Origin: Gilvirhabdus luticola | Lineage (GTDB): Bacteria > Bacteroidota > Bacteroidia > Flavobacteriales > Flavobacteriaceae | Length of the DNA: 64,000 bases | Assembly (NCBI RefSeq): GCF_032583975.1 | Contig: NZ_JAWHTF010000005.1 | Strand: one strand, 5' to 3' | Shown here: positions 35,254-45,209 of the stretch, one piece after another | Numbering within the stretch: position 1 is the first letter of the stretch | Layout: every line of letters begins with the position of its first letter | The notes under the pieces: generated by a model | The model's input: only the letters and a program-made list of their open reading frames with translations | What the model was told of the DNA's origin: nothing | Databases searched by the model: none | Program-made: the position numbers and the translations under genes

Positions 35254-36777
35254 ATGAAACCGTATTTATATCTTCTGTCTTTACTAGTTATATTATCTTG
35301 TAAAAAAGAAACAGCAAAAACAGATTATTTAGGCGTCTTAAACATTACCGTAACTGGAAAGGACAAAGCAATTCCTCATTTTGAAAAAGGTCTTCTCTTA
35401 TTACATAGCTTTGAATATAATGATGCTCGAGAATCTTTCATCATGGCTCAAGAAATAGATCCAGAAATGGCAATGGCATATTGGGGAGAAGCTATGACCT
35501 ACAATCATAGTTTATGGAGTGAGCAAGATTATGAAGTTGCTGTTTCAGTTTTACAAAAATTAGATACTGTTAATCTTGATAACATTTCTGAACTTGAAAA
35601 AGACTTCATTGAAAGCTGCAGATTACTTTATAAATCAGAAACACCAAAAATAGAAAGAGACAAGATCTATGCAGAATACATGAAAAAGCTTTACGAAAAA
35701 TACCCAGACAATCATGAAGTTGCCGCTTTTTACGCATTATCATTATTGGGATCTGTTCCTGACGGTCGAGATGAAATCATTTATGGACAAGGTGCCAAAA
35801 TAGCTCAAAGTATATTAGACAAAAACCCTAATCATCCAGGAGCACTGCATTACTTAATTCATTCTTACGATGATCCTGGACACGCAGAACTAGCATTAAG
35901 TGCTGCCAATTCATATTCAAAAGTAGCACCAGATGCCAGCCATGCGCTTCATATGCCATCACATATTTATTCGGCTTTAGGCATGTGGGATGAAGTGGTG
36001 TCTTCTAATATCGCATCGTATCAAGCCAGTTTAAATAGAATGGAACGCAAAAAATTAGGTAATGATGATCGTGGCTATCATGCTTTTCATTGGTTAGAAT
36101 ATGGTTATTTACAAAAAGGCAACTTTGAAGAAGCCAAAAAAATGGTTTTAGAAATGGAAAAGTTTGCCAACGAAACTCCTTCTATTCGTGCGCGTGTGCA
36201 TTTAATCTTTCTTAAAGGCAATTATTTAGTTGATACTAATGATTGGGATAGTGCAATAGCAGATATTCCTATAGATGTAGCCGACCTAAATATTTCAGTA
36301 AAATCTCAATATAATTTTTTGGAAGGTATGAAAGCTTTTAAAAAAGGAAATAAGGTTTTATTGGATTCAATAATCTCTGATATGCAAAAAGATTATGATG
36401 AGCAATCATTATTGGTGGCTTTAGATGGTGTTAAGGTTTGCGCTAGTGTCTCGAGAGGTGATGTTTCCCAATCGGATGTAGATGAATCTCAAATTATGCA
36501 AATGCAATTAAAAGCATTAAGAGCTTGGCTGGATGACGACAAAGAAACAGCCGAAGATTGGTTGAAAAAATCAGTAGCATTGCAAGACAGCATGAGCTTT
36601 AGTTACGGTCCTCCATTTATTCAAAAACCATCACATGAACTCTATGCAGATTGGTTGGTGGCACATAACAGATTTGATGAAGCTATAGAGCATTACGACC
36701 TAACATTGAAACGAGCAAAAAACCGTAGGCTGACATTAGAAAGTAAAGAAAAACTCTTGGTAGAAAATAAAATTTAA
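35254..36777 (+). CDS. TPR-repeat lipoprotein
   Basis: 507 residues. Lipobox ILSCKK gives a lipid anchor. Several TPR-like helical repeats, with LLLHSFEYNDARESFIMAQEI typical of the first. Two blocks with conserved His stand out: GALHYLIHSYDDPGH and HALHMPSHIYSALGMWDE, at about residues 200-240. That His-rich pattern is shared by a family of TPR proteins in Bacteroidota and other phyla. Function is not known; metal binding by the His is a guess. Confidence 0.85.
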   Translation: MKPYLYLLSLLVILSCKKETAKTDYLGVLNITVTGKDKAIPHFEKGLLLLHSFEYNDARESFIMAQEIDPEMAMAYWGEAMTYNHSLWSEQDYEVAVSVLQKLDTVNLDNISELEKDFIESCRLLYKSETPKIERDKIYAEYMKKLYEKYPDNHEVAAFYALSLLGSVPDGRDEIIYGQGAKIAQSILDKNPNHPGALHYLIHSYDDPGHAELALSAANSYSKVAPDASHALHMPSHIYSALGMWDEVVSSNIASYQASLNRMERKKLGNDDRGYHAFHWLEYGYLQKGNFEEAKKMVLEMEKFANETPSIRARVHLIFLKGNYLVDTNDWDSAIADIPIDVADLNISVKSQYNFLEGMKAFKKGNKVLLDSIISDMQKDYDEQSLLVALDGVKVCASVSRGDVSQSDVDESQIMQMQLKALRAWLDDDKETAEDWLKKSVALQDSMSFSYGPPFIQKPSHELYADWLVAHNRFDEAIEHYDLTLKRAKNRRLTLESKEKLLVENKI

Positions 36778-36785
36778 CCTAAAAC

Positions 36786-36816
36786 AAAAAGCCTCTCAAA
36801 AATGAGAGGCTTTTTT
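36786..36816. terminator. Bidirectional terminator, TPR lipoprotein / DUF418
   Basis: AAAAAGCCTCTCA with TGAGAGGCTTTTT around a 4-base loop. It lies between two converging stops with T runs on both strands. Confidence 0.85.
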
Positions 36817-36827
36817 AAGTATATATC

Positions 36828-38147
36828 TTAATTAACTCTTCTAAAAGGTTGCTTTTTCATATAAGACAAGCTTCTCCATAACCATTCCGCAGGTCCATAT
36901 CTAAAGTATTTTAACCAAATCGGACTGTAGATAAGTTGAATAATCCATATTGAAATTACTACATAATACAATTCATATCTTTGCAATTTTCCAAACATAC
37001 CAAAACCATAACCCAAGAAAAATGTAGTGCAGATAATGGTATGCATCAAATAATTGGTCAATGCCATTTTACCTACTGCTGCCAAAGCATTTTGTAAGAA
37101 CCTTAAAATACCCGATTTTATGAAAAGCATAAACAATCCTATATGTCCCAAGGTTGTAAAAAGCCTTCCAAGCTGATAGGTCTGATCTGCTTTACTCATT
37201 TCAACCAAATCAAAATTACTGTTCAAGTGAAGCATAGTTTCATAATAATTAACACTCAAACCAACGACATAGCCAATTACCATTAAAATAGCATAAAATT
37301 TAATCGTGCGCTCTCCTTGAAAAATGCGCCATTTAAAAAAGGCTATACCCAATAACATAAAACTTAAAATATCCCAAATCCAAAGTTCATATACCAAATT
37401 TGCTTGCATAAACCCGTTTCGGTTTAACCTACTCTTACTCATCACAATGCTCCAATAACCTTGTAAATTCTCTTCTATGGCCTCATTAACTTGCTCTTCA
37501 GTTTTCTTATTCTTTTTAAAGTCTTCCCAACTGGCAAGTGCAGTTTCATGTGCTTCAGTTAGTTTTACATCTTGATTTTGTTCTTTAAGTAGCTCTACCG
37601 CAACACCTTCAGTTTTGGTTTTTAAATCTTCGTGATAATGCTTTACCGAAATTAAACTTCCAATGGTAAGTAAAATTAATCCAGCCATCACTAGATGTTT
37701 GGCTTTTACATTTCGCAAGGGAAAAATCATCAAACCAAAAAGAGCATAAGGATATAGTATATCGCCATACCATAACATAAAATACACATGTATGATTCCG
37801 AAAAGTAAAAGCCACAAAATACGCCGGTAATATAAATCGGCTACAGCAATGCCTCCTCCTTTCTCAATTCCTCGTGTAGTTAACAGAATAAACCCAGCGC
37901 CAAAGAGCATGGTAAATAAGCCTCTCATGGTGCCTTCAAAAAACATATTGTCCATGATCCAGACTTTTAAATTCCAGCCAGCTGCTCCTCCAGAATTGGT
38001 TGGATCACCATAGGCATATGCCAGACCAAAGCCTGTAATGTTCATTAATAAGATGCCTAGAAGGGCAATTCCTCGAATGATATCAAGGGAGTTGATTCGA
38101 TCACCTCGTTCAACAGGACGAAGATCGACATTTGGTTGGTTGGTCAT
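36828..38147 (-). CDS. DUF418 membrane protein
   Basis: 439 residues, about ten membrane helices. N-terminal SLDIIRGIALLGILLMNI and the C-terminal DUF418 block (GKMALTNYLMHTIICT, then YFRYGPAEWLWRSLSY). An insertion of about 80 charged residues (HEDLKTKTEGVAVELLKEQ onward) divides the helices. Family function is unknown, related in form to acyltransferase-3 membrane proteins. It forms a single gene. Confidence 0.9.
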   Translation of the reverse strand: MTNQPNVDLRPVERGDRINSLDIIRGIALLGILLMNITGFGLAYAYGDPTNSGGAAGWNLKVWIMDNMFFEGTMRGLFTMLFGAGFILLTTRGIEKGGGIAVADLYYRRILWLLLFGIIHVYFMLWYGDILYPYALFGLMIFPLRNVKAKHLVMAGLILLTIGSLISVKHYHEDLKTKTEGVAVELLKEQNQDVKLTEAHETALASWEDFKKNKKTEEQVNEAIEENLQGYWSIVMSKSRLNRNGFMQANLVYELWIWDILSFMLLGIAFFKWRIFQGERTIKFYAILMVIGYVVGLSVNYYETMLHLNSNFDLVEMSKADQTYQLGRLFTTLGHIGLFMLFIKSGILRFLQNALAAVGKMALTNYLMHTIICTTFFLGYGFGMFGKLQRYELYYVVISIWIIQLIYSPIWLKYFRYGPAEWLWRSLSYMKKQPFRRVN

Positions 38148-38220
38148 AATTTAAAAGTTAGTTAGTTGGTCTAAAGGTAAACCATTTTATAATACTTTTC
38201 TGAATAATTTTTTGAACAAA

Positions 38221-38248
38221 AAAACCTGCAACTTATGTTGCAGGTTTT
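38221..38248 (-). terminator. Terminator of ndk
   Basis: AAAACCTGCAAC and GTTGCAGGTTTT with a 4-base loop; on the minus strand it is followed by a T run. It lies 24 bases beyond the ndk stop. Confidence 0.75.
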
Positions 38249-38271
38249 TATTTCAATCATGTTCTTTCAAC

Positions 38272-38691
38272 CTAAAACATCTCTCTACCAGAAAAATGAA
38301 AAGCACTTTCTATGGCTGCGTTTTCATCACTATCACTACCATGTACAGCATTTTCTCCCATAGAAGTAGCATATAATTTACGTATAGTTCCTTCTGCTGC
38401 TTCAGCAGGGTTGGTTGCTCCTATTAATCTTCTAAAGTCTTCTACAGCATTGTCTTTTTCTAAAACTGCAGCTACAATTGGTCCACGAGTCATATACTCA
38501 ACGAGTTCTCCAAAAAACGGACGCTCACTGTGTATAGCATAAAACTCTTTTGCATCTGCAACCGTCATTTGAGTTAATTTCATTGCTACAATTCTGAATC
38601 CTGAAGCTGTTATTTTTTCTAATATTGCGCCAATATTCCCTTTTTCAACAGAATCTGGCTTAAGCATTGTAAATGTTCTATTTGTTACCAT
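38272..38691 (-). CDS. ndk: Nucleoside diphosphate kinase
   Basis: 139 residues. It balances NTP pools via a phospho-His. Blocks: TFTMLKPDSVEKGNIG at the start and the active-site motif NAVHGSDSDENA with its His, then FHFSGREMF. The length is right. It has its own promoter and terminator. Confidence 0.96.
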   Translation of the reverse strand: MVTNRTFTMLKPDSVEKGNIGAILEKITASGFRIVAMKLTQMTVADAKEFYAIHSERPFFGELVEYMTRGPIVAAVLEKDNAVEDFRRLIGATNPAEAAEGTIRKLYATSMGENAVHGSDSDENAAIESAFHFSGREMF

Positions 38692-38711
38692 GTTGTTCTT
38701 TAATTTGCGTG

Positions 38712-38741
38712 CAAAAGTAAGTCTTTTCTATTTAAAAACAA
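38712..38741 (-). promoter_or_regulatory. Bacteroidota-type promoter of ndk
   Basis: Minus strand: TTG (38741-38739), 19 bases, TACTTTTG (38719-38712). Both boxes and the spacing fit the phylum consensus; the ATG follows 20 bases after. Confidence 0.65.
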
Positions 38742-38744
38742 GTT

Positions 38745-39766
38745 TTAGTAAGATTGCTTTAAGACCTGTTGGATCTCAATATTATCACCCATCATTTTCA
38801 TAGCGACTTCCTTCGTTTTAAAATTAAATTGCAATAGTCCAAAACTCTTATCAAAAACAACATCACCTACTCTGTAAGGATTATATTCTCCGCTAAAATC
38901 TGTATATGAATGTGTTAATCCGCTTGAAGTAAAATCTATTAAAGGATAATCCATATTGGGGATCTATAATTTTGAAAATTCTGAAATGTGTCTACCACCA
39001 GATAAGATTATAACACCTTTGGCTTTTGAAGAAGTTATTAGTGCTTTCAGTCCATCAACTTCATGAGGAAAATTAGCCCAACATTCAAAGCCACGTTGGT
39101 CTGATAAAAACTGAATACTACTAACCTGAATATTAAAATCTGCATAGATGAATTCAATTCATTTTTAAGCCATTGCCATTGTATATTTCCTAAAAGTGTT
39201 CCGTTACCATATATGTTAGGTTGGTAATGTTTATTTTTATCTTCAGACTCTGTCAAATCGCTTCTAAAATATTTTGTATCCAAAATCAATATTTAAACCG
39301 AAAAGTTACGAACCTCGAAGGTTTCCGAATGGTAGATACCTTCTTGTTGTCGTCTTTCATCATTTTTAGAAACACCAATAAAATCAAGAAATAATTGCTG
39401 GCTTCCCTTTTTAGCTTTAAAATGCACTTCAGCATCATTATCGCCATAATCATGATCATCCCAAGTACCCAATACTTTAGTATGTTTGACAAGATTACTA
39501 TAATCTGGATTCTTTAATTGTTTCTTATACTTTCGTTCTAACCTACTCATATTATAAGTATCCGCATAGATATTATCTCCTCCCCAAATCCATACATTAG
39601 GTTGTTGGTTTAAAACATCATCCCACAAAGTGTTTTTTGAATTATGTTTGTTGCATGAACCAAAAGCAATAGTGAAATAAGAATCCCTTTCAACACCTTC
39701 ATCATTTTGTGAAAAAAAAGGAGTTACAACAAAACATAAAATTATAAAAGTTAAAACGGGTTTTAT
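38745..39766 (-). pseudogene. PhoD-type alkaline phosphatase, decayed
   Basis: Joined fragments rebuild a secreted PhoD-like phosphatase/phosphodiesterase: signal KPVLTFIILCFVVTPFFSQ, FGSCNKHN, WIWGGDNIYAD, GTWDDHDYGDNDAE, then LDTKYFRSDLTE, IILSGGRHISEF and FTSSGLTHS. Lesions: (1) the expected start is ATA (39766-39764), not ATG; (2) an in-frame TAA after FEVRNFSV (39295-39293), from which reading continues ILDTKYF in the same frame; (3) a one-base loss near 39145 (NELNSS, then frame change); (4) an in-frame TAG at 38966-38964 before NMDYPLID. Four separate changes rule out a simple sequencing error. A TACTTTTG box remains upstream (39789-39782). Confidence 0.88.
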
Positions 39767-39837
39767 GCACCTACTTTTACACAAAAGTATATCTTTATTT
39801 TTAAAGAATATGTTATTAAATTGTATCTTCGCCCAAT

Positions 39838-40857
39838 ATGACAGAAACAGATATTCTACATATAAAACAATTGCTTCTACAACCAAAGCAAATTGTTATA
39901 GTGCCGCATAAAAACCCGGATGGAGATGCTATAGGGGCTTCGTTAGGGCTTTACCATTATCTTCAAAAAGGCAATCATAAAGTTCACATAATTGCCCCTA
40001 ATGATTATCCTGAATTTTTAAAATGGATGCCAGGTGAAAACACAATCTTAAAATACGATAATGAATCAAATAAATGTGATAAGTTGATAGAAAAATCTGA
40101 TGTTATATTCACATTAGATTTTAATGACTTATCAAGAACTGGAGACATGGAAAATGTTTTGGTAGAAAGCAAGGCCATAAAAATAATGATAGACCATCAT
40201 CAGCAACCAGAGGATTATGCAACCTATGTCTATTCTGATATTACAATGAGTTCTACTGCAGAGATGGTATACCATTTTATTGATATGCTGAATGATTTAA
40301 GTCAAGTAAATGATGATATGGCAACTTGCTTGTATACAGGCATTATGACTGATACAGGTTCTTTCAAGTTTGCTTCTACTACAAGTACAACACATAGAGT
40401 TATTGCAGACCTTATCGAAAAAGGTGCAAATAATGCTGAAATTCACAATGCTATTTACGACACAAATTCATACGAAAGAATGCAGCTTTTAGGTTGTGCA
40501 CTCAATAATCTGAAAGTTATTCCAGAAGCCAGAGCTGCTTATATTACCTTATCTAAAGATGAATTAAATAAATACAATTTTAAAAAAGGTGATACAGAAG
40601 GGTTTGTAAACTATGCGTTATCTCTTGAAAACATTATTCTCGCTGCAATTTTCATTGAAGATTTTAAAGAAAATATTATTAAAATTTCTTTACGCTCTAA
40701 AGACAACTTTTCTGTGAATGAGTTATCAAGATTACACTTTAACGGAGGTGGCCATACCAATGCTGCAGGAGGCAGAAGTGAGCTGTCTTTAAATGAAACC
40801 GTTGATAAATTTATTAGTATATTGCCATCCTATTACAAAGCCCTAAATAATGAATAA
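39838..40857 (+). CDS. DHH/DHHA1 phosphoesterase, NrnA-like (oligoribonuclease/pAp phosphatase)
   Basis: 339 residues. It should degrade very short RNAs and possibly pAp. Metal blocks: PHKNPDGDAIGASLG, FTLDFNDLSR, MIDHHQQPED (the DHH motif), MTDTGSFKF; the DHHA1 block FNGGGHTNAAGG is at the C-terminus. It overlaps gldI by 8 bases. The start at 39838 lies in a region also covered by the 5' side of the decayed PhoD gene. Confidence 0.93.
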   Translation: MTETDILHIKQLLLQPKQIVIVPHKNPDGDAIGASLGLYHYLQKGNHKVHIIAPNDYPEFLKWMPGENTILKYDNESNKCDKLIEKSDVIFTLDFNDLSRTGDMENVLVESKAIKIMIDHHQQPEDYATYVYSDITMSSTAEMVYHFIDMLNDLSQVNDDMATCLYTGIMTDTGSFKFASTTSTTHRVIADLIEKGANNAEIHNAIYDTNSYERMQLLGCALNNLKVIPEARAAYITLSKDELNKYNFKKGDTEGFVNYALSLENIILAAIFIEDFKENIIKISLRSKDNFSVNELSRLHFNGGGHTNAAGGRSELSLNETVDKFISILPSYYKALNNE

Positions 40858-41392
40858 GTTACTAGTTCTAGGAATCATTAGCCTAACTTTTTTTAATTGT
40901 AAATCTCCAGAAGCAAGACGACCAATAACTGTGACATCAGGTTCTTTTATTGATGTTTCTGTTGAGCGAAATAAAAAATTAAACGAAAAGGAAGAATCTC
41001 TTATTGAAAGTATTATTTCTAAAGATACGACGAATGAATATATAGCTTCGGAAAACGGATTCTGGTATTATTATAATACTAAAATTGAAAATGATAGCCT
41101 GACAACACCAGATTTTGGAGACATAGTAAATTTTGACTACAGTACAAAACGGCTTGATGGTAGTCTAATATATTCTATAGAAGAAAATAAAACCCATAAT
41201 TATGCTATGGATCAACAAGAACTTTTCACTGGCTTAAGAGAAGGACTAAAACTTATGAAAACTGGAGAAACGGTTACTTTTTTATTTCCATCGCAAATGG
41301 CCTTCGGGTATTATGGCGACAACAATAAAATTGGAAGCAATGTTCCATTAATTTGTGAGGTTACAATAAATTCAATAACAGAAAATCAATAA
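40850..41392 (+). CDS. gldI: Gliding-motility-associated peptidyl-prolyl isomerase GldI
   Basis: 180 residues. Lipoprotein (lipobox FFNCKS), N-terminal acidic/Lys linker, then an FKBP-type domain (FGDIVNFDYSTKRLDGSLIY, LREGLKLMKTGETVTFLFP, FGYYGD). GldI is needed for gliding and type IX secretion in flavobacteria, probably by helping fold envelope proteins. Neighbours are an NrnA-like gene and another PPIase, both in tight spacing. Confidence 0.9.
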   Translation: MNKLLVLGIISLTFFNCKSPEARRPITVTSGSFIDVSVERNKKLNEKEESLIESIISKDTTNEYIASENGFWYYYNTKIENDSLTTPDFGDIVNFDYSTKRLDGSLIYSIEENKTHNYAMDQQELFTGLREGLKLMKTGETVTFLFPSQMAFGYYGDNNKIGSNVPLICEVTINSITENQ

Positions 41393-41394
41393 AC

Positions 41395-42525
41395 ATGAAT
41401 ATTTTTAAAAACGTAATGAAAAGTATTGCTCTAATTCTATTAATGACATTGTCTTCCTGTCAGGAAAAATATGCTGATCTAGACGATGGAATATATGCTG
41501 AAATTGTTACCAATAAAGGAACTATGGTAGCAAAACTATTTTATGACAAAACGCCTGTAACAGTTGCCAATTTTGTGTCACTTGCCGAAGGCACAAATAC
41601 CATGGTAGATAGCGTTTATAAAGGAAAAAACTTTTATGAAGGTATTATTTTTCACAGAGTGATAGATAGCTTTATGATTCAAGGTGGAGACCCAACAGGA
41701 ACAGGTTCTGGCAGCCCAGGATATAGATTTATGGATGAATTTAGTCCTGATTTAAAACATGATAAACCTGGTATTCTATCTATGGCAAATTCAGGACCTG
41801 CGACCAATGGTAGTCAATTTTTTGTTACAGAAGTTCCTACGCCACATTTGAACAACAGACATAGTGTATTTGGCGAATTGGTTTTAGGACTTGATGTTTT
41901 AGACACTATTTCCAATGTCGAAACTTCACAACCGGGTAATAAACCTGTAGAAGATATCACAATTAATCAACTAAATATTATAAGAAAAGGAAGTGATGCC
42001 AAAGCATTTGATGCAGCAAATACTTTTAAAAATCATTTTGCTGAAGCTGAACGTCGCGAAAAAGAAAGAAAAGAAAAAGAAGAAGCTATCATTAAAATGA
42101 ATAAAGAGAAATTTAATGAGCAAGAACAAAATGCCACAACGCTTCCTTCTGGATTACAATTTACCATAACGGAAAAAGGAAGCGGAGAAAAATTACCTTC
42201 TTCAGCTAAAGTATTAACACATTATGCCGTTTATTTTGATAATGGCAAATTATTAGAAACAAGCAAACTTGATGTGGCTGAAGCCAATGATGTTGTAAAC
42301 CAGGCGAGAAAAGATGCAGGTCAATATCAACCTATACCGGCCGATATTAGTCCAGATGCCCAAATGATACCAGGATTTAAAGAAGGATTACAGCAATTAA
42401 GTGTTGGTGATAAAGCCACTCTTTTTGTGCCATACCATTTGGCTTATGGAGAAGCTGGGAATAGAGGTATTCCTCCAAAATCTGATTTAATTTTTGAAGT
42501 TGAAATTGTTGAGCTTGTTAAATAG
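41395..42525 (+). CDS. Double-domain peptidyl-prolyl isomerase (cyclophilin plus FKBP)
   Basis: 376 residues. Lipobox LSSCQ. First a cyclophilin domain (about 30-190: VANFVSLAEGTN, IIFHRVIDSFMIQGGD, ATNGSQFFVTEVPTPHLNNRHSVFG in pieces), then a charged helical linker (RREKERKEKEEAI), then an FKBP domain (about 255-376, GLQQLSVGDKATLFVPYHLAYG). Both fold types are complete. It probably works outside the inner membrane as a folding helper beside GldI. Confidence 0.93.
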   Translation: MNIFKNVMKSIALILLMTLSSCQEKYADLDDGIYAEIVTNKGTMVAKLFYDKTPVTVANFVSLAEGTNTMVDSVYKGKNFYEGIIFHRVIDSFMIQGGDPTGTGSGSPGYRFMDEFSPDLKHDKPGILSMANSGPATNGSQFFVTEVPTPHLNNRHSVFGELVLGLDVLDTISNVETSQPGNKPVEDITINQLNIIRKGSDAKAFDAANTFKNHFAEAERREKERKEKEEAIIKMNKEKFNEQEQNATTLPSGLQFTITEKGSGEKLPSSAKVLTHYAVYFDNGKLLETSKLDVAEANDVVNQARKDAGQYQPIPADISPDAQMIPGFKEGLQQLSVGDKATLFVPYHLAYGEAGNRGIPPKSDLIFEVEIVELVK

Positions 42526-42545
42526 AATACTGAAATTTAATAAAC

Positions 42546-42573
42546 AAAAAAGCCACTATGAAGTGGCTTTTTT
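42546..42573. terminator. Terminator between PPIase and pepD
   Basis: AAAAAAGCCACT with AGTGGCTTTTTT, loop ATGA, then more T. It serves the plus-strand PPIase and, from the A run, also the converging pepD. Confidence 0.85.
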
Positions 42574-44040
42574 TTATTCATCTTTTTCTGGTACACGTTT
42601 TAATATCTCTTGAACAAACTTCCAATATTTTTGAACTGAAGAAATCTGAACGCGTTCATCTGGTGAATGTGCGCCGCGAATATTTGGTCCAAAGCTTATC
42701 ATTTCCATTTCAGGGTAATTTTGTCCTAAAATTCCACACTCCAAACCAGCATGACAAGCTGCAACATGTGGTTCTTCATTATTCATCTCTCTATAGAGTT
42801 CGGTCATTAATTTTAAAATAGAAGAATTCATGTTTGGTGTCCAGCCTGGATAACTTCCAGAAAATTCAACTTCACAACCTGTTAATTCAAAAGTAGCTCG
42901 AAGCATATTAGCCAAATCCCATTTAGAACTTTCAACCGAAGATCGTGTCAAACAAGCCACTTTAATGTTACCATCCTTTACTAAAACCCTTGCAATATTA
43001 TTTGAGGTTTCTACCAATTCTGGAATGTCTGCACTCATTCTATACACACCGTTGCAAGCTGCATAAATAGCTCTTGTTAGACCTTCCTGCACACCTAAAT
43101 CCATAATGTTTTTTGGTGTTTCAACTTTAGTAAATTCGATAACCAAATCTGGTTCCATGATGTTCAATTCTGTTTTGATTTCATTAGCCAGTTCTTCCAT
43201 TTCTGTATTAAAAGCTTCTTCATGAATACTATCAATTGCAACAATAGTATTGCTTTCTCTTGGAATAGCATTACGAAGTCCTCCTCCATCAATTTCAGAA
43301 ATTCGTAAACCAAAATTTTCAAAACCATCAAAAAGCAATCTGTTCATAATCTTATTTGCATTGCCTAACCCTTCATGAATTTGCATCCCTGAATGTCCGC
43401 CTTGTAATCCTTTAACAGTAATTTTAAATCCTATTTTGAATTCTGGAGTTTCTTCCATCTTGTACGTTCTAGTTGCTGTAATATCTACACCGCCAGCACA
43501 TCCAACGCCTATTTCATTATCTTCTTCTGTATCCAAATTCAAAAGAATATCTCCTGAAAGCAAGCCTCCTTTGAGTCCCATTGCCCCAGTCATTCCTGTT
43601 TCTTCATCTATAGTAAACAAGGCTTCAAGCGGTGGATGAACAACATCTTTACTCTCCAGAACGGCCATAATGGTAGCCACACCTAAACCATTATCTGCAC
43701 CAAGTGTTGTGCCTTTAGCTTTTACCCAATCGCCATCAACCATCATGTTAATGCCTTGAGTATCAAAATCAAAATTCGTGTCATTATTCTTTTGGTGAAC
43801 CATGTCTAAATGTGATTGTATCACAACAGTTTTCCTGTTTTCCATACCAGCAGTTGCTGGCTTTTTTATAATCACGTTCCCAACTTCATCCTCAATGGTT
43901 TCTAAACCAAGTTTAGCTCCAAAATCTTTCATGAACTTTATGACTCGTCCTTCTTTTTTAGAAGCTCTTGGTACTGCATTCAAGTCAGCAAATTTGTTCC
44001 AAATTGTTTTTGGCTGTAGTTCTCTTATTTCAGAATTCAT
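42574..44040 (-). CDS. pepD: Aminoacyl-histidine dipeptidase (M20 family)
   Basis: 488 residues. Cuts Xaa-His dipeptides such as carnosine. Metal and catalytic motifs: VIQSHLDMVHQKN (His and Asp), GTTLGADNGLGVA, DEETGMTGA (catalytic Glu), LLNLDTEED, HSGMQIHEGLGNAN and CHAGLECGIL. A full-length family match. A TACCTTTG box (44068-44061) lies 20 bases upstream of its ATG, back to back with the DUF3810 gene. Confidence 0.94.
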   Translation of the reverse strand: MNSEIRELQPKTIWNKFADLNAVPRASKKEGRVIKFMKDFGAKLGLETIEDEVGNVIIKKPATAGMENRKTVVIQSHLDMVHQKNNDTNFDFDTQGINMMVDGDWVKAKGTTLGADNGLGVATIMAVLESKDVVHPPLEALFTIDEETGMTGAMGLKGGLLSGDILLNLDTEEDNEIGVGCAGGVDITATRTYKMEETPEFKIGFKITVKGLQGGHSGMQIHEGLGNANKIMNRLLFDGFENFGLRISEIDGGGLRNAIPRESNTIVAIDSIHEEAFNTEMEELANEIKTELNIMEPDLVIEFTKVETPKNIMDLGVQEGLTRAIYAACNGVYRMSADIPELVETSNNIARVLVKDGNIKVACLTRSSVESSKWDLANMLRATFELTGCEVEFSGSYPGWTPNMNSSILKLMTELYREMNNEEPHVAACHAGLECGILGQNYPEMEMISFGPNIRGAHSPDERVQISSVQKYWKFVQEILKRVPEKDE

Positions 44041-44060
44041 ATTTATTTTTTAAAGTTTTA

Positions 44061-44068
44061 CAAAGGTA
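44061..44068 (-). promoter_or_regulatory. Candidate -7 box of pepD
   Basis: TACCTTTG on the minus strand, a TAnnTTTG match 20 bases before the pepD ATG. No TTG at the expected spacing. Confidence 0.4.
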
Positions 44069-44112
44069 ATGATAAGCACAAGTTTTATAAAACTATTTTC
44101 TATTTTTGATTC

Positions 44113-45180
44113 ATGCGTAAAACCACCAAACAGTTAATAGCGATTTCTATAATTCCACAATATTTTATTATTAAATGGTTGTCTCTCTACCCAGATGTTA
44201 TAGAAAAATATTACAGTAATGGTTTTTACCAATACAGCTCAAAATTCTTCCGATTTGTATTTGGTTGGTTTCCGTTTTCCATAGGTGATTTTCTTTATTT
44301 GTTCGCCATTATTTTTGGTTTAAGATGGTTGTATAAAAATAGAAGACGAATTATACAAGATACTAAATCGTGGCTCACAGATGTGCTTTCAGTAGTTTCA
44401 ATTTTATACTTTGCTTTTCATCTGCTTTGGGCAATGAACTATTACCGATTACCTCTTCATAAAAATTTAGGTCTTGAAGCTGACTATACTACAGAACAAT
44501 TGGTGTCTACAACTAAAAAGTTGATTGAAAAATCTAACGAAATCCATTCCAATATTGCGAGAAATGATAGCCTTAAAGTAACCATACCCTACGATGAAAA
44601 TAACATTTTAAATATGATTGCGGATGGATATGACAATCTTAAAAAAGATTTTCCGGATTTAAAATACAACACAAAAAGCTTAAAGAAATCTTTGTTTAGC
44701 TATCCATTAACGTATATGGGTTTTAGTGGCTATTTAAATCCGTTGACCAATGAATCTCAAATTGACGGTCTTATACCAACTTACAGATTCCCAACTACGG
44801 CTTCACACGAAATTGCACATCAGTTAGGATATGCAGCAGAAAATGAAGCCAATTTTATTGGTTTCTTGGCAGCTACAAATCACGACAATATATATTTTAA
44901 ATATTCAGGATACACTTTTGGTTTGCGCCATTGCTTGAATGAAATTTATATGAGAGATGAAGCACTTTACGAAGAACTTGTTGAAACCGTAAATCCTGGA
45001 ATATTAAAAAATTACAAAGAAGTTAGAGATTTTTGGGAAGCACATCAAAATCCGTTTGAGCCTTTTTTTAAAATTTTCTATAATGGTTTCTTGAAGGCAA
45101 ACAATCAAGATAAAGGCATGGAAAGTTATAGTTATGTAGTGGCGTTGCTTGTTAATTATTTTGAAAACACAAACCTTTGA
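44113..45180 (+). CDS. DUF3810 membrane protein with HExxH motif
   Basis: 355 residues. About three membrane helices in the first 110 residues, then a soluble part with TASHEIAHQLGYAAENEANFIGFLA split over an HEIAH zinc-peptidase-type motif and a downstream Glu. This is DUF3810, in which the motif suggests a zinc protease; no substrate is known. A TATTTTTG box ends only 4 bases before the ATG. The last four bases overlap the region upstream of the SpoU gene. Confidence 0.88.
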   Translation: MRKTTKQLIAISIIPQYFIIKWLSLYPDVIEKYYSNGFYQYSSKFFRFVFGWFPFSIGDFLYLFAIIFGLRWLYKNRRRIIQDTKSWLTDVLSVVSILYFAFHLLWAMNYYRLPLHKNLGLEADYTTEQLVSTTKKLIEKSNEIHSNIARNDSLKVTIPYDENNILNMIADGYDNLKKDFPDLKYNTKSLKKSLFSYPLTYMGFSGYLNPLTNESQIDGLIPTYRFPTTASHEIAHQLGYAAENEANFIGFLAATNHDNIYFKYSGYTFGLRHCLNEIYMRDEALYEELVETVNPGILKNYKEVRDFWEAHQNPFEPFFKIFYNGFLKANNQDKGMESYSYVVALLVNYFENTNL

Positions 45181-45195
45181 CATCAGTTTTTAAAG

Positions 45196-45203
45196 TATCT
45201 TTG
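45196..45203 (+). promoter_or_regulatory. Candidate -7 box of the SpoU-type gene
   Basis: TATCTTTG, 6 bases before the ATG at 45210, with TTTG 16 bases further up (45176-45179) overlapping the stop of the DUF3810 gene. Spacing is shorter than the usual 19. Confidence 0.35.
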
Positions 45204-45209
45204 CTGTTT

